Shown here: piece after piece, positions 1 to 10,458 of the stretch | Position numbering within the stretch: position 1 is the first letter of the stretch | Layout: each line of letters opens with the position of its first letter | From: Clostridia bacterium | GTDB taxonomy: Bacteria; Bacillota; Clostridia; Oscillospirales; Butyricicoccaceae | Direction of reading: 5' to 3' | DNA: 38,779 bases | NCBI GenBank assembly: GCA_017521295.1 | Contig: JAFXDF010000047.1 | Span: forward strand, 1 to 38,779 | Notes under the pieces: model-generated | The model's input: only the letters and a program-made list of their open reading frames with translations | Told to the model about the DNA's origin: nothing | Database searches by the model: none | Program-made: the position numbers and the translations under genes

Positions 1-393
1 GCGGGGGACGTTCTGCTTGTCCTTGGGGGTGACGCAGGTGCCGGTAGCGCGGCAGACCACGATGGGCTCAGCCAGGACGTCAGCAGCGGAATCGTTGATG
101 TCGGGGCGGGAGACGATGACCTTGCGGGCCTCGAACTTCATCTTGCGGGAAGTGTTGCCGACCTTGGTGATCTCGCCAACGGCCTCGATGTAGTCACCGG
201 CGTAGACGGGAGCCAGGAACTCGATGTTGTCGTAAGCGCAGAACAGACCCTCGTCGCCGTCCTGGATGATCAGCAGCTCGGTAGCAACGTCACCGAACAG
301 GTGGACCATGTGGGCACCGTCGACCAGATTTCCGCCGTAATGGGCGTCCTTGGCGCTCATGCGCAGTCTCAGCATAGACTTAACAGTTTCCAT
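1..393 (-). CDS. kal: 3-aminobutyryl-CoA ammonia-lyase (Kal), 3' end cut by window edge
   Basis: Kal removes ammonia from L-3-aminobutyryl-CoA to give crotonyl-CoA, the step that feeds lysine fermentation into butyrate formation. Translation from the ATG at 393 gives 131 codons with no stop before the window edge. The protein begins [21 protein letters not shown] and then reads [20 protein letters not shown], which is the hallmark of this small hot-dog-fold family. Family members are about 125-135 residues, so nearly the whole protein is present. The start is set by a strong AGGAGG site eight bases upstream. The gene sits 3' of a lysine riboswitch and terminator (482-690) and of a perfect promoter, so it is the first gene of a lysine-responsive transcript. 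The other fermentation genes (kce, kdd, kamA, kamD, kamE) probably follow beyond the edge; that is inference. Confidence 0.88.
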   Translation of the reverse strand, partial: METVKSMLRLRMSAKDAHYGGNLVDGAHMVHLFGDVATELLIIQDGDEGLFCAYDNIEFLAPVYAGDYIEAVGEITKVGNTSRKMKFEARKVIVSRPDINDSAADVLAEPIVVCRATGTCVTPKDKQNVPR

Positions 394-481
394 GTTTGTT
401 TCCTCCTAAAAATTTTATGGTAATTTTTAAAAAACACGCAAAAGTTTGTTGGATTTCTCTGTTTTTACGGAGAAAAGTTAT

Positions 482-532
482 AAAAAAGCGCTATCAAATT
501 GCAAAGCCGAGCTTTACAATCAATAGCGCTTC
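482..532 (-). terminator. Intrinsic terminator of the lysine riboswitch expression platform
   Basis: Read on the minus strand, the arm beginning GAAGCGCTATTGATTGTAAA pairs along about 21 base pairs, with one bulge, with an arm ending in ATAGCGCTT. Six U residues follow. It lies directly 3' of the aptamer and 90 nt before the kal start codon. The segment TGATTGTAA in its 5' arm (514-522) can instead pair with the 3' strand of aptamer helix P1 (542-550), which would form an antiterminator. Confidence 0.9.
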
Positions 533-541
533 ATGATGACA

Positions 542-690
542 TGACAGTAACTGCACACTGGGTGCAGCTCCCAAGTGCGCCCGTAAGGATCCATGACGCG
601 CTTTCGGCGGAAAACACATTCTCTGATCGCGTCCGGGATCCTTCCCGTTGGCATCGACCAGTTACCTTATTTCCCGCGCCTCTATTGCCA
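542..690 (-). ncRNA. Lysine riboswitch (L box / LYS element) aptamer
   Basis: The minus strand shows the conserved blocks of the lysine aptamer in order. They are ATAGAGGCGCGG just after the 5' strand of P1, a GGAAGGATCCC arm, CCGCCGAAAG in the core, and GGAGCTGCACCCAGTG followed by AGTTACTGTCAT at the 3' end. Helix P1 can form between TGGCAATAG (682-690) and TTACTGTCA (542-550) with one mismatch. The aptamer lies between a perfect sigma-A promoter (739-767) and the terminator at 482-532, upstream of kal. The identity as a lysine sensor rests on recognised family motifs; the direction of control is discussed under findings. Confidence 0.9.
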
Positions 691-738
691 AAAAATATCC
701 AGTTTTCAAGCGAAAGAACCCATTCCTCCGCAATACAA

Positions 739-767
739 ATTATACGCGAATGTCGAAATGATGTCAA
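739..767 (-). promoter_or_regulatory. Perfect sigma-A promoter of the kal transcript
   Basis: TTGACA (762-767) and TATAAT (739-744) are separated by exactly 17 bp on the minus strand. The predicted start near 731 gives a leader of roughly 340 nt that contains the riboswitch. The -35 box begins only 12 bp past the kamC stop codon, and no terminator separates them. Confidence 0.88.
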
Positions 768-778
768 TACTTTTTCCC

Positions 779-2356
779 TTAGCGGTCGTAGTTTTTTTCC
801 ACCATTTCCAGGATCTCGGGGGTCATTCCCAACAGGCGGCAAATGTTGAGGGCATCGCGGGGACAATCCTGCTTTCCCTCCACCCGGTACAGGCCGTAGT
901 TCATGTGCTGGCTGATGAGTTCCACGCCCACATCGCCGCCCCGGGCGGCGATCTCTTTCTGCAGGGCATCCACGTCCAGGTCCTTCAAGCCGATGACCTG
1001 GTAGTGGGCAGAGCCCTTCTGGGCCACATTGTCGTAGTGGGTGGCCAGAACGGTGACGGCGTTCTTGTCGTTAAGATACTGGGTGACAGCCTGGACGATG
1101 GCGGCGCCTTCGTCGGGGTTGGTGCCTCGGGCAAACTCGTCCAGCATGATAAAGACAAAGCCCTCGCCCATCTGGCGGACCACCTGGTTGAAGCGCACCA
1201 TCTCGCCGCCGAAGCTGGACAGGCCGCGATCGATGTTTTCCAGGTCCTCGGAGATGATGTACATGCCGTCAAACAGAGGCGCCTTCACCTTTTTGGCAAA
1301 GGGGAAGAAACCGCACTGGATCAGCAGGATGTTCAGGGCGATGGTCTTGAGGGCCACGCTCTTGCCGCCCATGTTGGCGCCGGTGATGACGGTGGCGCCC
1401 TTTTCCAGCCCGATGGAGACAGGTGTAAAGGTCTTTCCCCTGCCGGCCACGGCGTCGGCGATCTGGGGGTTGATCATGTCGGTCATGTCCAGGGTACTGT
1501 CGGTAAAGGTAGGCATGGTGCCGCCGTAGCGCAGGGCCAGGCAGGCCTTTTCCACCGTCAGGTCGATGTCGGCAATAGCCTCCATATTGTGCAGCATATC
1601 GTCGATATAGGGGCGCAGGCCCTCCGACAGTTCACCCCGGATGCGCATTTCCTCATGCTCCTCCTCGGCGGCGATACGGGAACGCTGGGCCTGCAGGGCC
1701 TCCTTCTCCTCCCCGTCGGGCAGGGGACGGATCTGCTCTTCCAGAGCCCGCTTTTCCTTGCGCAGGGCACGCAGGGTCTGGGAATAGCCGTCGGCGATGT
1801 AGAAAGAGGCCACACGGTTGTGCTCGGGATCCAGCAGGTCCAGGGCGCCGGAGGTGTCCTTCAGAGAGATGCCTTCCAGCTGCAGAATGGGTTGAATCTC
1901 CCCAAACAGGGGTAGCATCTCGTCGCACTTCAGCAGGAAGCGCTTGAGTTCGAACAGTTCGATCTCGTTCAGAGCGGTCTCCCGGCACTTGATGGCAGTG
2001 GGCCGGACATTCTTCACTGTCATAAAGACCAGCAGCAGCTTGTCCAGGGCCTTCTGGCAGCCCTCCCCCTGCTCCAGAGCGGCACGCAGACGCTCCATTT
2101 CGGCCTGCATTTCGGGCAGGTCGCAGACAGGGCCCTCGGGACGGGTCTTTTTGCCGCTGCCGATGGCCTCGGCCTCCAGCACGGTCAGCACCCGCTGAAT
2201 GTTCTGCAGCTGACGCTGCAGCTCGGGCTTCTGGCAAGGCTCGAAGGGCTTGAGCTCCCGCACCAGTTCCTCGCCGTAGGGAGAGCAGGGCTTGAGGGCG
2301 TCCAGCACATACTGGAAGCCGATATTTTCACGCTGTGCAAAAGGCAGATTGATCAT
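779..2356 (-). CDS. kamC: Lysine 5,6-aminomutase reactivase ATPase KamC (MutS-like)
   Basis: This 525-residue protein has a C-terminal MutS-type ABC ATPase domain: Walker A GANMGGKS (326-333), a signature-like SSFGGEM (380-386), Walker B FIMLDE within a block reading on to ARGTNPDEG (402-417), and an H-loop ATHYD (438-442). The N-terminal half is helical and lacks the MutS mismatch-recognition, MutS2 Smr and endonuclease parts. That layout, and the position directly after kamB and next to kal, identify it as KamC. With KamB it is thought to reactivate the B12- and PLP-dependent lysine 5,6-aminomutase. The ATG overlaps the kamB stop by four bases (ATGA) and has a GGAGG site seven bases upstream. 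It would easily be mislabelled as a DNA mismatch repair protein. Confidence 0.85.
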   Translation of the reverse strand: MINLPFAQRENIGFQYVLDALKPCSPYGEELVRELKPFEPCQKPELQRQLQNIQRVLTVLEAEAIGSGKKTRPEGPVCDLPEMQAEMERLRAALEQGEGCQKALDKLLLVFMTVKNVRPTAIKCRETALNEIELFELKRFLLKCDEMLPLFGEIQPILQLEGISLKDTSGALDLLDPEHNRVASFYIADGYSQTLRALRKEKRALEEQIRPLPDGEEKEALQAQRSRIAAEEEHEEMRIRGELSEGLRPYIDDMLHNMEAIADIDLTVEKACLALRYGGTMPTFTDSTLDMTDMINPQIADAVAGRGKTFTPVSIGLEKGATVITGANMGGKSVALKTIALNILLIQCGFFPFAKKVKAPLFDGMYIISEDLENIDRGLSSFGGEMVRFNQVVRQMGEGFVFIMLDEFARGTNPDEGAAIVQAVTQYLNDKNAVTVLATHYDNVAQKGSAHYQVIGLKDLDVDALQKEIAARGGDVGVELISQHMNYGLYRVEGKQDCPRDALNICRLLGMTPEILEMVEKNYDR

Positions 2357-3381
2357 TTTGCATCCTCCATTACGTTGATGACCGGCAGGCCTACTTTGGC
2401 CTCCATGCGGGACATCAGTTCTTCTTTGGAAAAATGGAATCCGTAGGCCGAGAAGGGGTTGACGGTGACGGCCACCAGATTGACGGTATCCAGCACCTCC
2501 AGGGTGATCCCCCGGCGGGCGATCTTATCATAGTTGTCCCGCTTCAGCAGGATCTTGCTGCTGTCACGCACCACAAAGGTGAGGCCCTTCAGCGGAGCGC
2601 TGGACATCAGCAGGGGCTTCATGAGGAAATCCGACAGCGCGCCGCCGAAGAAAATAGCCCGGGCGCCCTTGGCCTCCTCTTTCCGCAGGGCATCCTCCAC
2701 GCTAAGGCCGGAAGGGATGGTCCAGGGACCCTGCTCGCCAAAGATGATGGTGCCCCGGAAGTCCTCCAGCGGCTCCACCGTTTTACGGATCTCCTCGTCG
2801 GCCGTTTCGGGCAGGGTGAGAATTTCGCAGTTGTAGGCGGTGTCCTCAATGACCGTGTCGATGTTCTTGTTGTAGGAAGCGCCGGTGCACAAAATCGTGG
2901 CTTCGGTGACCTTGCGGCTGCACAGAGTCTTGCGGCTCAGCGCGCCGTCGATCATCACCACGTCGGCGCCGTGGCCGAAGAACTGCTCCCGCACCTTTGC
3001 CAGCTGGTTGGTGATGGAGGGGCCGGCGATCTGGATGTTGCCGTCGGAGCGGGCACGCAGCATCACCACGTCACCCATGGGGGTGGAGATACCGGTGGTG
3101 TCGATGATCTCCCGGGTCACGTCGCAATGGCGCAGGATCAGGTCGGAGGCAGTGGCCACCAAAGTGCCCTCCTCCACATGGATACCCGGCTTTTTGGTGC
3201 CGGTGACCAGGTCCTTGTCCTCACCGTCACGGCCGATGGATGTCAGGGCCAGAATGCGGCCGCTGCCCTTTACTTCCTTGATGATCTGGTTGAGCACGGT
3301 GGTCTTGCCGGCGTTTTTGCACATACCGATGATGGAGATCGAACGGTAGGGCCGGATCAGTTCACTTAATGTCGGTTTCAA
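2353..3381 (-). CDS. kamB: Lysine 5,6-aminomutase reactivase subunit KamB
   Basis: A P-loop protein with an N-terminal Walker A reading GMCKNAGKTT in the context SISIIGMCKNAGKTTVLNQI. It also has a conserved DTTGIS stretch and MIDGALSRKT in the middle. KamB is the partner of the MutS-like KamC in clusters that ferment lysine, where the pair restores damaged lysine 5,6-aminomutase. The start is uncertain. A TTG at 3381 has GGGGAG nine bases upstream and leaves a 19-nt gap after hemW. An ATG at 3420 would add 13 residues, overlap hemW by 20 bases and has no good ribosome site. I chose TTG. It is translationally coupled to kamC through a 4-bp overlap. Confidence 0.83.
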   Translation of the reverse strand: MKPTLSELIRPYRSISIIGMCKNAGKTTVLNQIIKEVKGSGRILALTSIGRDGEDKDLVTGTKKPGIHVEEGTLVATASDLILRHCDVTREIIDTTGISTPMGDVVMLRARSDGNIQIAGPSITNQLAKVREQFFGHGADVVMIDGALSRKTLCSRKVTEATILCTGASYNKNIDTVIEDTAYNCEILTLPETADEEIRKTVEPLEDFRGTIIFGEQGPWTIPSGLSVEDALRKEEAKGARAIFFGGALSDFLMKPLLMSSAPLKGLTFVVRDSSKILLKRDNYDKIARRGITLEVLDTVNLVAVTVNPFSAYGFHFSKEELMSRMEAKVGLPVINVMEDAK

Positions 3382-3400
3382 GAGGGTCTTCTCCCCTTTC

Positions 3401-4543
3401 TCATTCCTGGCAGACGGCATCCAGCACGTCGCCGATGATGGCGTTGGACACCAGAAATCCCTCCGGTGTCAGATACCAGCGGCCGGCATCGTTTTTCACG
3501 TGGCCGCTGGCGATATAGGGTTCCAGCCGCTTGGCAAAGGGGGTAAATTCCCGTTTCCACCGGCTGTAAAAGGCGTTTTCATCAATGCCGTCGCAGGTGC
3601 GCAGCGCAAGCATGACAAACTCCCCCACCCGGTCATTGAAGGCCAGCTCATCGGCCTCCTCCACGATGGGGGCATTCCCGTTCATGCCCGCGATATAAGC
3701 ATGGATGTCAGATGTAAAGCTGAACCGCTTTCCGCCGTAAAAGCTATGGGCGGCGCAGCCGAAGCCCAGATAATCGGACAGATCCCAGTACCGGCTGTTG
3801 TGCCGGGAGCGGAATCCCCGTTGGGCAAAGTTGGAGATCTCGTATTGGGCATAGCCCTTCCCTGCCAGCACTTCCACAGCGGCCAGGTACATATCGGCCT
3901 GGATGTCGTCATCGGGCAGCACAGGATTCTCCCGCCAGAGGGGGGTCCCTTCCTCCAGCTTGAGGGCGTAACAGGAAATGTGTTTAGGCGCCAGGGCGCA
4001 GATCGCCTCCACGCTGCTGAGCCAGCTTTCCATGGTCTGGCCGGGCAGGCCGTAGATCAGATCGAGAGACAGGTTGTCGGTGCAGTATTTCCGGCACAGT
4101 TCCACCGCCTCTTTGGCCTTTTCAAAGCTGTGGATGCGGCCGATACGCCTGAGCTGAGCATCGTCGGCCGTCTGCACGCCCATGGAGATCCGGTTGACGC
4201 CAGCCGATTTCAACTGCTTGAACAGCGCCTTGTCGGCGCTTTCGGGGTTGACCTCCACCGTGATCTCACAGGTGCGGGTCAAGGAGACCCGTTTCTCAAG
4301 GGCCTTCAGCAGCTTTGCAAGCCGCTTGCCGCCGAACACCGAGGGGGTGCCGCCGCCGATGTACACCGTGTCCACGGTGTAGCTGCCGCCGGGCAGGAAA
4401 AAGTCCCCCAGCTGGCGGATCAGCGCCTCCAGATAGGCGTCCATCAGCTTGTCATCCCACTGGGATGTGGAGCAAAAGTCGCAATAGGCGCATTTGCTGC
4501 GGCAGAACGGGATGTGGAAATAAACACCCAGATTGCCGTTCAT
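3401..4543 (-). CDS. hemW: Radical SAM heme chaperone HemW
   Basis: About 380 residues, the usual HemW length. The protein opens with GVYFHIPFCRSKCAYCDFCS, giving the C-X3-C-X2-C cluster ligands at Cys14, Cys18 and Cys21. GGGTPS and the TIM-barrel motifs VEVNPES and GVQTADDAQLRRIGR follow. HemW binds heme and is related to the oxygen-independent coproporphyrinogen oxidase HemN. The ATG at 4543 is preceded by GAGGA and starts one base after the lepA stop; an upstream TTG at 4558 overlaps lepA and is less likely. The lepA-hemW pairing is very common in Firmicutes. Here kamB and kamC follow in the same direction with almost no gap. Confidence 0.93.
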   Translation of the reverse strand: MNGNLGVYFHIPFCRSKCAYCDFCSTSQWDDKLMDAYLEALIRQLGDFFLPGGSYTVDTVYIGGGTPSVFGGKRLAKLLKALEKRVSLTRTCEITVEVNPESADKALFKQLKSAGVNRISMGVQTADDAQLRRIGRIHSFEKAKEAVELCRKYCTDNLSLDLIYGLPGQTMESWLSSVEAICALAPKHISCYALKLEEGTPLWRENPVLPDDDIQADMYLAAVEVLAGKGYAQYEISNFAQRGFRSRHNSRYWDLSDYLGFGCAAHSFYGGKRFSFTSDIHAYIAGMNGNAPIVEEADELAFNDRVGEFVMLALRTCDGIDENAFYSRWKREFTPFAKRLEPYIASGHVKNDAGRWYLTPEGFLVSNAIIGDVLDAVCQE

Positions 4544-4544
4544 G

Positions 4545-6353
4545 TTATTCCTCGTCAAGACGCAGCACGGCCATAAAGGCCTCGGTGGGAACCTGCACGG
4601 TACCCAGAGAGCGCATCTTCTTCTTGCCTTCCTTCTGCTTTTCCAGCAGCTTCTTCTTTCGGGTGATGTCGCCGCCGTAGCACTTGGCCAGAACGTCCTT
4701 GCGCATGGCCTTTACCGTCTCGCGGGCGATGACCTTACCGCCGATGGCAGCCTGGATGGGCACCTCGAACATCTGACGGGGGATATTTTCCTTCAGCTTT
4801 TCGCAGATGCGGCGAGCGCGGGCATAGGCCTTCTCCCGATGAGCGATAAAGGACAAAGCGTCCACCTGGTCGCCGTTCAGCAGCAGATCCACCTTCACCA
4901 GGTCGGAGGGGCGGTACTCGGACAGCTGATAGTCCAGGGAGGCATAGCCCTTGGTGCGGGCCTTCAAGGCGTCGAAAAAGTCATAGATGATCTCATTGAG
5001 AGGGATCTGGTAATGCAGCTCCACCAGATGGGTGTCCAGATACTGCATATCCTTGAACTCGCCTCTTCGCTCCTGGCACATGGGCATGATGTTGCCCACA
5101 TAGTCGGGGGGCGCGATGATGGAGACCTTGGCATAGGGCTCCCGGGCCTCGGTGATCTGGCCGGGATCGGGATAGTTGTGGGGGTTGTCCACATCCACCG
5201 TCTCCCCTGCCATGGTATCCACCTTGTAGATAACGGAAGGCAGGGTGGTGATCAGATCCAGGTCGAATTCACGCTCCAGCCGCTCCTGGATGATCTCCAT
5301 GTGGAGCATACCCAAGAAGCCGCAGCGGAAGCCGAAGCCCAGCGCCACGGAGGATTCCGGCTCAAAGGTCAGGGAAGCGTCGTTCAGCTGGAGCTTTTCC
5401 AGAGCATCACGCAGGTCGGGATACTTGGAGCCGTCCTCGGTATAGATACCGCAGTAGACCATAGGCTGGGCGGGGCGGTAGCCGGGCAGGGCCTCGCTTG
5501 CGGGACGGGCAGCCTCGGTGATGGTATCACCCACCTGGGTGTCGTGGACGTCCTTGATGGACGCGGTAAAGTAGCCCACCTCGCCGGCCACCAGCTCGTC
5601 GCACTTGCGCATACCAAAGGGCTCCAGATAGCCGCACTCCAGCACCTGATAGGTGGCGCCTGTGGCCATCATCTTCACCTGCATACCGGGACGCATGGTG
5701 CCCTCTTTGATCCGGAAATAAACGATAACACCCACATAGGGGTCGTACTGGCTGTCAAAGATCAGCGCCTGCAGAGGGGCGCTGGGGTCGCCCTCGGGAG
5801 CGGGCACATTGGCCACGATATCCTCCAGAACGGCGGGGATGTTGATGCCCATCTTGGCAGAGATCTCGGGGGCGTCGGCGGCGGGCAGGCCGATGATGTC
5901 CTCCACCTCCTGCTTGGCGGTCATGGGGTCGGCAGCAGGCAGGTCGATCTTGTTGAACACCGGCAGGATCTCCAGATTGGCGTCCAGGGCCAGATAGGTG
6001 TTGGCCAGGGTCTGGGCCTCTACGCCCTGGGTGGAGTCCACCACCAGGATGGCGCCTTCACAGGCGGCCAGAGACCGGGAAACCTCGTAGTTAAAGTCCA
6101 CGTGACCGGGGGTGTCGATGAGGTTCATCTCATAGGTCTCGCCGTCCTGTGCCTTGTAGTACATGGTGACGGCACGGGCCTTGATGGTGATGCCTCTCTC
6201 CTGCTCCAGTTCCATGTTGTCCAGCATCTGGGAATGCAGTTCCCGCTGGGTGACCGACTCGGTCAGCTCCAGCAGGCGGTCTGCCAGAGTGGACTTGCCG
6301 TGGTCGATATGGGCAATAATGGAAAAATTACGAATTTTCGAGCGATCAGTCAT
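4545..6353 (-). CDS. lepA: Translation elongation factor 4 (LepA)
   Basis: A 602-residue GTPase of exactly the length expected for EF-4. The G1 motif AHIDHGKST lies at residues 14-22, G3 is DTPGHVDF and G4 is NKIDLP. The C-terminal region includes the LepA-specific end with [22 protein letters not shown]-4 binds ribosomes and promotes back-translocation or rescue of stalled ribosomes. The ATG at 6353 follows an AGGAG site. A clear promoter (6391-6420) lies 38 bp upstream, so lepA is the first gene of lepA-hemW-kamB-kamC. Confidence 0.97.
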   Translation of the reverse strand: MTDRSKIRNFSIIAHIDHGKSTLADRLLELTESVTQRELHSQMLDNMELEQERGITIKARAVTMYYKAQDGETYEMNLIDTPGHVDFNYEVSRSLAACEGAILVVDSTQGVEAQTLANTYLALDANLEILPVFNKIDLPAADPMTAKQEVEDIIGLPAADAPEISAKMGINIPAVLEDIVANVPAPEGDPSAPLQALIFDSQYDPYVGVIVYFRIKEGTMRPGMQVKMMATGATYQVLECGYLEPFGMRKCDELVAGEVGYFTASIKDVHDTQVGDTITEAARPASEALPGYRPAQPMVYCGIYTEDGSKYPDLRDALEKLQLNDASLTFEPESSVALGFGFRCGFLGMLHMEIIQERLEREFDLDLITTLPSVIYKVDTMAGETVDVDNPHNYPDPGQITEAREPYAKVSIIAPPDYVGNIMPMCQERRGEFKDMQYLDTHLVELHYQIPLNEIIYDFFDALKARTKGYASLDYQLSEYRPSDLVKVDLLLNGDQVDALSFIAHREKAYARARRICEKLKENIPRQMFEVPIQAAIGGKVIARETVKAMRKDVLAKCYGGDITRKKKLLEKQKEGKKKMRSLGTVQVPTEAFMAVLRLDEE

Positions 6354-6390
6354 AATCCACGCTCCTGATAAACAAATTTATAGTCATAAA

Positions 6391-6420
6391 ATTATATACC
6401 AAATCGGCATAGTAAGTCAA
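6391..6420 (-). promoter_or_regulatory. Sigma-A promoter of lepA-hemW-kamBC
   Basis: TTGACT (6415-6420) and TATAAT (6391-6396) with an 18-bp spacer on the minus strand, immediately after the terminator of the upstream peptidase gene. It is the only clear promoter I can see for the four-gene unit. Confidence 0.78.
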
Positions 6421-6423
6421 GAA

Positions 6424-6447
6424 AAAGCCGCCCCAAAGGGCGGCTTT
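6424..6447 (-). terminator. Intrinsic terminator after the C11 peptidase gene
   Basis: AAAGCCGCCC and GGGCGGCTTT form a 10-bp stem with a 4-nt loop. The U-tract on the minus strand (GGCTTTTTC) ends the peptidase transcript just before the lepA promoter. Confidence 0.85.
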
Positions 6448-6455
6448 CCTCTTAT

Positions 6456-8867
<2,412 letters not shown>

Positions 8868-8916
8868 ATCTGTTCCTCTCATTTCTTTTGTTTGCAAAGG
8901 GATATCTTTGGCTTTT

Positions 8917-8945
8917 ACTCTACTCCATTTGGAGAAAAAATGCAA
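8917..8945 (-). promoter_or_regulatory. Promoter of the C11 peptidase with a palindrome in the spacer
   Basis: TTGCAT (8940-8945) and TAGAGT (8917-8922) with a 17-bp spacer on the minus strand. The spacer begins with the perfect palindrome CTCCATTTGGAG (8923-8934), which could be an operator. Confidence 0.55.
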
Positions 8946-8953
8946 CCGAAAGG

Positions 8954-8991
8954 AGAAAAAACACCCTTTCACCAGCGGCAAAAGGGTGTTT
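8954..8991 (-). terminator. Intrinsic terminator of the solute-binding protein gene
   Basis: AAACACCCTTT (8959-8969) and AAAGGGTGTTT (8981-8991) form an 11-bp stem, with a U-run on the minus strand. It lies 12 bp past the stop of the lipoprotein gene. Confidence 0.82.
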
Positions 8992-9002
8992 GAAGTCTTA
9001 AA

Positions 9003-10340
9003 TTATTCGCTGAGATAATTCCGCAGTTCCTCTAAAAAGGCATCGTAGCAGTTGTCGAAACTGTCCGCGCCCATGAAGTACGGCTCCAAAACCGTTTGCG
9101 CGGTTAGGCCCAGAGTGGCGTTGGGGATCACGGCCTCGGTGATCTTTTGCGGGATTTCCATCAGACGATCCGCGTTTTCTTCTGTGAGGGGCGCGATGGT
9201 CACACGTCCGTTTCCAGTGTTGACTGAAAGCTTATCAACCGCTTTTTCATACACCGTAAGGCTGACGGGCGCATAATACATCGCCGTTTCCTCATTGTCT
9301 TTCCAACCGGCTGCCACATCGAAGTCAAGAATATGTTTCAAGAGCTCATAGGCCTTTTCCGGCATCTTTGTACGAGCACCTACACCGCCAAAGCAAACGA
9401 TGGAAGCGCAAAGCGCCTCTGTGTTGTTCAGCTTATGATAAGGCATGGCCACCATGGGGCTGCCGGCCTGTGCCGGGAAGAGGGACTGGTAAAAGCGCGC
9501 CATGTTCAGAAAGGAATCATCCTCCGAGAAAAAGGAAAAGTGTTTGGCTGCGCCCGCAAAATCATTGGAGAACTGCCCGTTCAGCGCCGCCGTTTTTTCC
9601 GCGTTGTCATAAACCGTTTTTACAAAGCGACAGAACTCCGCAAGCTCCGACTTGTCCACCGTCACTTCCCCGGTGGTTTTATCAAAAAGCGTTACGCCGG
9701 CCGCTTCAAAAAAGGCATTTACCGGGTCAGATCGGAAAATGCTCATGGTATTCGGCACGTTATCCGCCACGTCCATCAGGGCTTCGGATTCATCAAGGAT
9801 CATCTCATATATGTTGTCCGACGAAGAATAGCCACGTGCGTTCATCAGTTCTTCCCGGGTATAGGCGTGAATCAGACTGTAGCTGAAGGGAACGAAATAC
9901 CGCTTTCCCCCGATAACGCCCGCATCCATCAGCGCTGCCGGATAGATAGCAGGATCAAGCTGCCCCATGAAGGGTTCAAGCGGTAAAAACAGACCGCTCC
10001 TCGCAAGCTTGTAGCCGTCGATTTCCCCTTGTCTGCTGTTATACAGCACAACATCGGGGCCGCCGCCGGACAGAAACGCCTCCTGCATGGCGTCAAACAT
10101 TTCCTCGCAGGAGTGAAAGGTCTTGACATCCAGCGTAACATCCTCCGCCGCTTGAAAGCTGTTCAGGGCATCGGTATACAGCGCGTCGGTATTTGCCAAA
10201 TATACCGATAAGGTGTTTTCGCCCTCGGTGACCGCTTCTGTGGGTGCGGTGGGCTGCTCCGCAGGCTGCTTTCCACATCCGCCCAAGATACAGCTCATGA
10301 TGAGCGCTGCACCTGTGAGCAGCGCAACGAATCGTTTCAT
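9003..10340 (-). CDS. Extracellular solute-binding lipoprotein (orphan)
   Basis: 445 residues from the ATG at 10340, which has GGAGGG six bases upstream. The signal peptide ends in a lipobox ILGGC with Cys22 as the lipidated residue. The mature part has the fold signatures of ABC sugar-type binding proteins: GGPDVVLYNSRQGEIDGYKLARSG is a typical ligand-domain stretch, followed by LFLPLEPFMGQLDPAIYP and GGKRYFVPFSYS. No permease or ATPase gene is next to it, so its transport partner is elsewhere or it acts as a sensor or scavenger. It has its own promoter and terminator and faces an XRE regulator across a palindromic operator. Its codon choice looks less GC-biased than that of the neighbours, a hint of transfer that needs a measured composition. 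Confidence 0.87.
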   Translation of the reverse strand: MKRFVALLTGAALIMSCILGGCGKQPAEQPTAPTEAVTEGENTLSVYLANTDALYTDALNSFQAAEDVTLDVKTFHSCEEMFDAMQEAFLSGGGPDVVLYNSRQGEIDGYKLARSGLFLPLEPFMGQLDPAIYPAALMDAGVIGGKRYFVPFSYSLIHAYTREELMNARGYSSSDNIYEMILDESEALMDVADNVPNTMSIFRSDPVNAFFEAAGVTLFDKTTGEVTVDKSELAEFCRFVKTVYDNAEKTAALNGQFSNDFAGAAKHFSFFSEDDSFLNMARFYQSLFPAQAGSPMVAMPYHKLNNTEALCASIVCFGGVGARTKMPEKAYELLKHILDFDVAAGWKDNEETAMYYAPVSLTVYEKAVDKLSVNTGNGRVTIAPLTEENADRLMEIPQKITEAVIPNATLGLTAQTVLEPYFMGADSFDNCYDAFLEELRNYLSE

Positions 10341-10372
10341 GAAAGTCCCTCCAAAAAAGTTTTTATGGTTTG

Positions 10373-10401
10373 ATTTTAATTCCATTTTGGAATTAAGTCA
10401 A
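10373..10401 (-). promoter_or_regulatory. Promoter of the solute-binding protein with perfect palindromic operator
   Basis: TTGACT (10396-10401) and TAAAAT (10373-10378) lie 17 bp apart on the minus strand. The space between them is filled by a perfect inverted repeat at 10376-10396, with 9-bp arms TTAATTCCA and TGGAATTAA around a 3-bp centre. Any protein bound there would block RNA polymerase. The same palindrome reaches the -35 region of the divergent regulator promoter. Confidence 0.82.
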
Positions 10402-10414
10402 CAGGATAAGCCAG

Positions 10415-10420
10415 TATAAT
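10415..10420 (+). promoter_or_regulatory. -10 box of the XRE regulator promoter
   Basis: A perfect TATAAT lies 39 bp before the regulator start. No good -35 hexamer is visible; the expected position (about 10392-10397) falls inside the right arm of the palindromic operator, which suggests shared control of both divergent genes. Confidence 0.6.
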
Positions 10421-10458
10421 TTCATTAAGTTTTTTCTTAAGAAATGGAGGCTGATCTC

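Noticed and set aside
593..866. Small frames over the leader region upstream of kal
   Set aside because: They overlap the lysine aptamer, whose conserved blocks and helices explain the sequence.
779..2356. Annotation as a MutS/MutS2 DNA mismatch repair protein
   Set aside because: Only the ATPase domain is shared; mismatch-binding and Smr parts are absent, and the gene is coupled to kamB and adjacent to kal, which fits the aminomutase reactivase KamC.
4533..6368. A 611-codon plus-strand frame opposite lepA
   Set aside because: Exact antisense shadow of lepA with no family signature; lepA itself is certain.
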